A stretch of 7,123 nucleotides of DNA. Source: Chloroflexota bacterium. Its GTDB lineage: Bacteria > Chloroflexota > Anaerolineae > Anaerolineales > Anaerolineaceae. The stretch covers positions 1 through 7,123 of the forward strand of contig DSBE01000226.1 in the NCBI GenBank assembly GCA_011053085.1, read 5' to 3'. A model generated the notes under the pieces. The model did no database searches. It saw only the letters and a list, made by a program, of their open reading frames with translations, and had not been told where the DNA came from. Shown here in pieces: positions 5,229 to 7,123 of the stretch (its first letter is position 1; the number at the start of each line of letters is the position of its first letter). Both the position numbers and the translations under genes were made by a program.

Positions 5229-7123
5229 ACCACAACCGTTTGATCTTTAGCTCCGCCGGCATTGGGATCAGGCGCTTGGATTTGTGGTCCTCTGTGATCA
5301 TTTCGATGAACACATCCACCAGCATCGGATCAAACAACTTGCCGGTCTGCTCGTGGAAGTATTCAATTACTTTGTTGGTACGCCAGGCTTTGCGGTAAGG
5401 GCGATCGTTCATCAACGCATCATACACATCGATGATGGCAAACATACGCGCCGGCAGAGGAATTTCCTCACCTTTCAACCCACGTGGATAGCCACTGCCA
5501 TCCCAGCGTTCATGGTGGTAACGGGGAATCGCCAGGACAGGCTTGAGGTAATCAATCGATGAGAGCCACTCATAAGCATATTCACCATGCTGTTTCATGA
5601 TCGCCCATTCAGTTTCTGTCAAGGAATCTTGCTTTAGCAAAATACTGTCGGGGATCACCAGCTTGCCGATGTCGTGCAGCAGGGCACCGCGCCAGAAATG
5701 AATGCGTTCTTCCTGCGCCACATTGATGCGCGTGGCGAAACGCATGGTCAACTCCGTCACTCGTTTGGAATGGCCGGCGGTCTCTTTCTCGCGCCGTTCC
5801 AATGCTGCCACCCAGCCGCGCAGGGTGCTGTCATACGACTCTTGCAATTCGCGCTGGGTCTGGATGCGTTCTTGAATTTCATCCTGCGCCCTCCGATAGA
5901 GCATGGCGTTATTGCTCGCCACTGCCATCTGCGTGCAGGCGGTTTCTAACAAATGCAGGTCATTCTCTGAGTAAGCGTTCAAGCGATAGCTGATCACTTG
6001 AATGACCCCCACCACATCACCCTTGAAGATCATCGGCGCGATGATTGCAGAGCGCGGAACGTCTGCGTCATCCGGAATTTCTTCTTCCTCGTGCAAACTG
6101 CCATCGTTGCGCACCATAAATTTCTTCTTGGAGGTGCGCATATGTGCCTGGTAATCGTTCAAAACCATCGGCTTGCCAGAAACGATCACACGACTCTGGG
6201 TGCCTTTGCCTTCCGGATTCAATGGAATCGGCGGGAAAGACGAAACATCCACCGGTACGTTGTCGTTGACAAAATACTCACAGCAGATCATTTTGGTTTC
6301 AGGATTCACCGATGATACCGAAAACTGGGAGCAATCCATCATCGCCGATACCTGGTCATGCAGGTGGTCGTACACCTCGTGAATGTTGAGGGTGGCATTG
6401 ACTTTTTTGCCCAGTTCAAAGAGCATATTCAATTCATTGCGCTGTTGTTCGATCTCAGCTATATATTCAACCCGGCGGGTTACATCGCGCATGATCAACG
6501 AAACACCCTCAATGGAACCGAATTTGCGAATTGGGCCCAGATTGGCCTCGCACCACACCAAATCACCATTGGCGGCATGCAGCGCATATTCACAGGATTC
6601 AATCGAATTGTTGGCGATCACACGCTCGACGGTTGCCAGATAGACCTCGTGGTAATCTTCATCGATGAAGCTGATTGGTGAACTGCCCAATACTTTACGG
6701 CCTGAAAGATACCAGGGTATACGGTTGATATCCTTGATCTTGCCGTCCTGGTCCAAATGAATGATCACATCCGGCGCAGTGGTTACCACTGTTTTGTAGT
6801 ATTCCTCTGAGCGGCGCAATGATTCAAGCTTGCGGTATTCACTCAAACAACTCTGCACCAACGAGAGCAGCTTGGTGGTGTCGAAGGGATACATTAACAC
6901 ACCGCTTACGCCCACATTGAGGGCATCAATCACCACCGGCTGGGCAGGATCGCGGGTGACTATGATGAATTCAGCGTTCGGCAGGTTTTCTTTCAATTCC
7001 CATAACAAGTCTAATGCCCACAAAGGCGCTTCATCCACCGAGACCATCACCAATTCAGGCAGATCAATGGTGATCTGCGCGCGCGCTTCCCGCCAGCTGG
7101 AAGCAGCCAATACCTGATACCCC
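5227..7123 (-). CDS. REC-PAS-GAF-HD-GYP c-di-GMP phosphodiesterase (N-terminus beyond window)
   Basis: The frame is open to the right edge. The TTG at 7108-7110 falls inside the receiver fold, so the true start lies outside. Counting the first full codon (7120-7122) as residue 1, 631 residues are visible: a receiver-like domain to about 95, PAS about 105-220, GAF about 230-410, a short coiled linker, and HD-GYP about 425-605. HD-GYP enzymes hydrolyse c-di-GMP. Every expected metal ligand is present: Glu447 and His451 (ETAGH), His483-Asp484 (HDIGK), His512, His536-His537 (HHERWDGSGYP) and Asp565 (DVYDAL). The spacing matches, as I recall it, the trinuclear enzyme PmGH from Persephonella. The receiver is degenerate: Ser28 sits at the phospho-Asp position and Tyr78 replaces the conserved Lys. 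No membrane segment is visible, so it is likely a soluble multi-sensor regulator of c-di-GMP. It ends in TAA, 3 bp from the mutS2 stop. Confidence 0.93.
   Translation of the reverse strand, partial: GYQVLAASSWREARAQITIDLPELVMVSVDEAPLWALDLLWELKENLPNAEFIIVTRDPAQPVVIDALNVGVSGVLMYPFDTTKLLSLVQSCLSEYRKLESLRRSEEYYKTVVTTAPDVIIHLDQDGKIKDINRIPWYLSGRKVLGSSPISFIDEDYHEVYLATVERVIANNSIESCEYALHAANGDLVWCEANLGPIRKFGSIEGVSLIMRDVTRRVEYIAEIEQQRNELNMLFELGKKVNATLNIHEVYDHLHDQVSAMMDCSQFSVSSVNPETKMICCEYFVNDNVPVDVSSFPPIPLNPEGKGTQSRVIVSGKPMVLNDYQAHMRTSKKKFMVRNDGSLHEEEEIPDDADVPRSAIIAPMIFKGDVVGVIQVISYRLNAYSENDLHLLETACTQMAVASNNAMLYRRAQDEIQERIQTQRELQESYDSTLRGWVAALERREKETAGHSKRVTELTMRFATRINVAQEERIHFWRGALLHDIGKLVIPDSILLKQDSLTETEWAIMKQHGEYAYEWLSSIDYLKPVLAIPRYHHERWDGSGYPRGLKGEEIPLPARMFAIIDVYDALMNDRPYRKAWRTNKVIEYFHEQTGKLFDPMLVDVFIEMITEDHKSKRLIPMPAELKIKRLW

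Noticed and set aside
7108..7110. TTG as the start of the HD-GYP gene
   Set aside because: The codons upstream to the window edge (GYQV) continue the receiver fold, so the start lies outside the window.

Overview
The window holds four protein genes on about 7.1 kb of moderately GC-rich DNA. Two run off the window edges. The layout is: a leftward gene for a tandem-FHA protein (1-874, C-terminus beyond the left edge); an AT-rich divergent intergenic region (875-1214); a rightward cpaF-type secretion/pilus ATPase gene (1215-2531); a short gap with a good promoter and a structured leader (2532-2673); a rightward mutS2 gene (2674-5223); and, converging tail to tail with it after only 3 bp, a leftward gene for a receiver-PAS-GAF-HD-GYP c-di-GMP phosphodiesterase (5227-7123, N-terminus beyond the right edge). 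There are no tRNA or rRNA genes, no CRISPR array, no insertion sequence and no sign of phage.

The organism is a bacterium. MutS2 plus a Tad-type CpaF, an FHA phosphothreonine reader and a multi-sensor HD-GYP protein fits an environmental lineage such as Chloroflexota (Anaerolineae-like). That assignment is an impression from protein style and was not tested by any search.

Three of the four genes point to surface-related signalling. FHA domains read Ser/Thr kinase phosphorylation. CpaF powers assembly of Tad/Flp pili or a related export machine. HD-GYP enzymes destroy c-di-GMP, the usual sessile/motile switch. The divergent FHA/cpaF pair shares one intergenic region, which makes co-regulation plausible. 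mutS2 has its own promoter and is a housekeeping gene for recombination control or ribosome rescue; its place here is probably incidental.

I see no clearly new biological system. The points most worth a second look are: an 11-residue repeat of T-x-hydrophobic-D/E motifs in the tail of the FHA protein, which looks like a set of ligands for its own FHA domains; an HD-GYP protein whose receiver domain lacks the phosphoacceptor Asp and the conserved Lys while its enzyme domain keeps every metal ligand; a two-hairpin leader in front of mutS2; and a cpaF with no tadB/tadC downstream.
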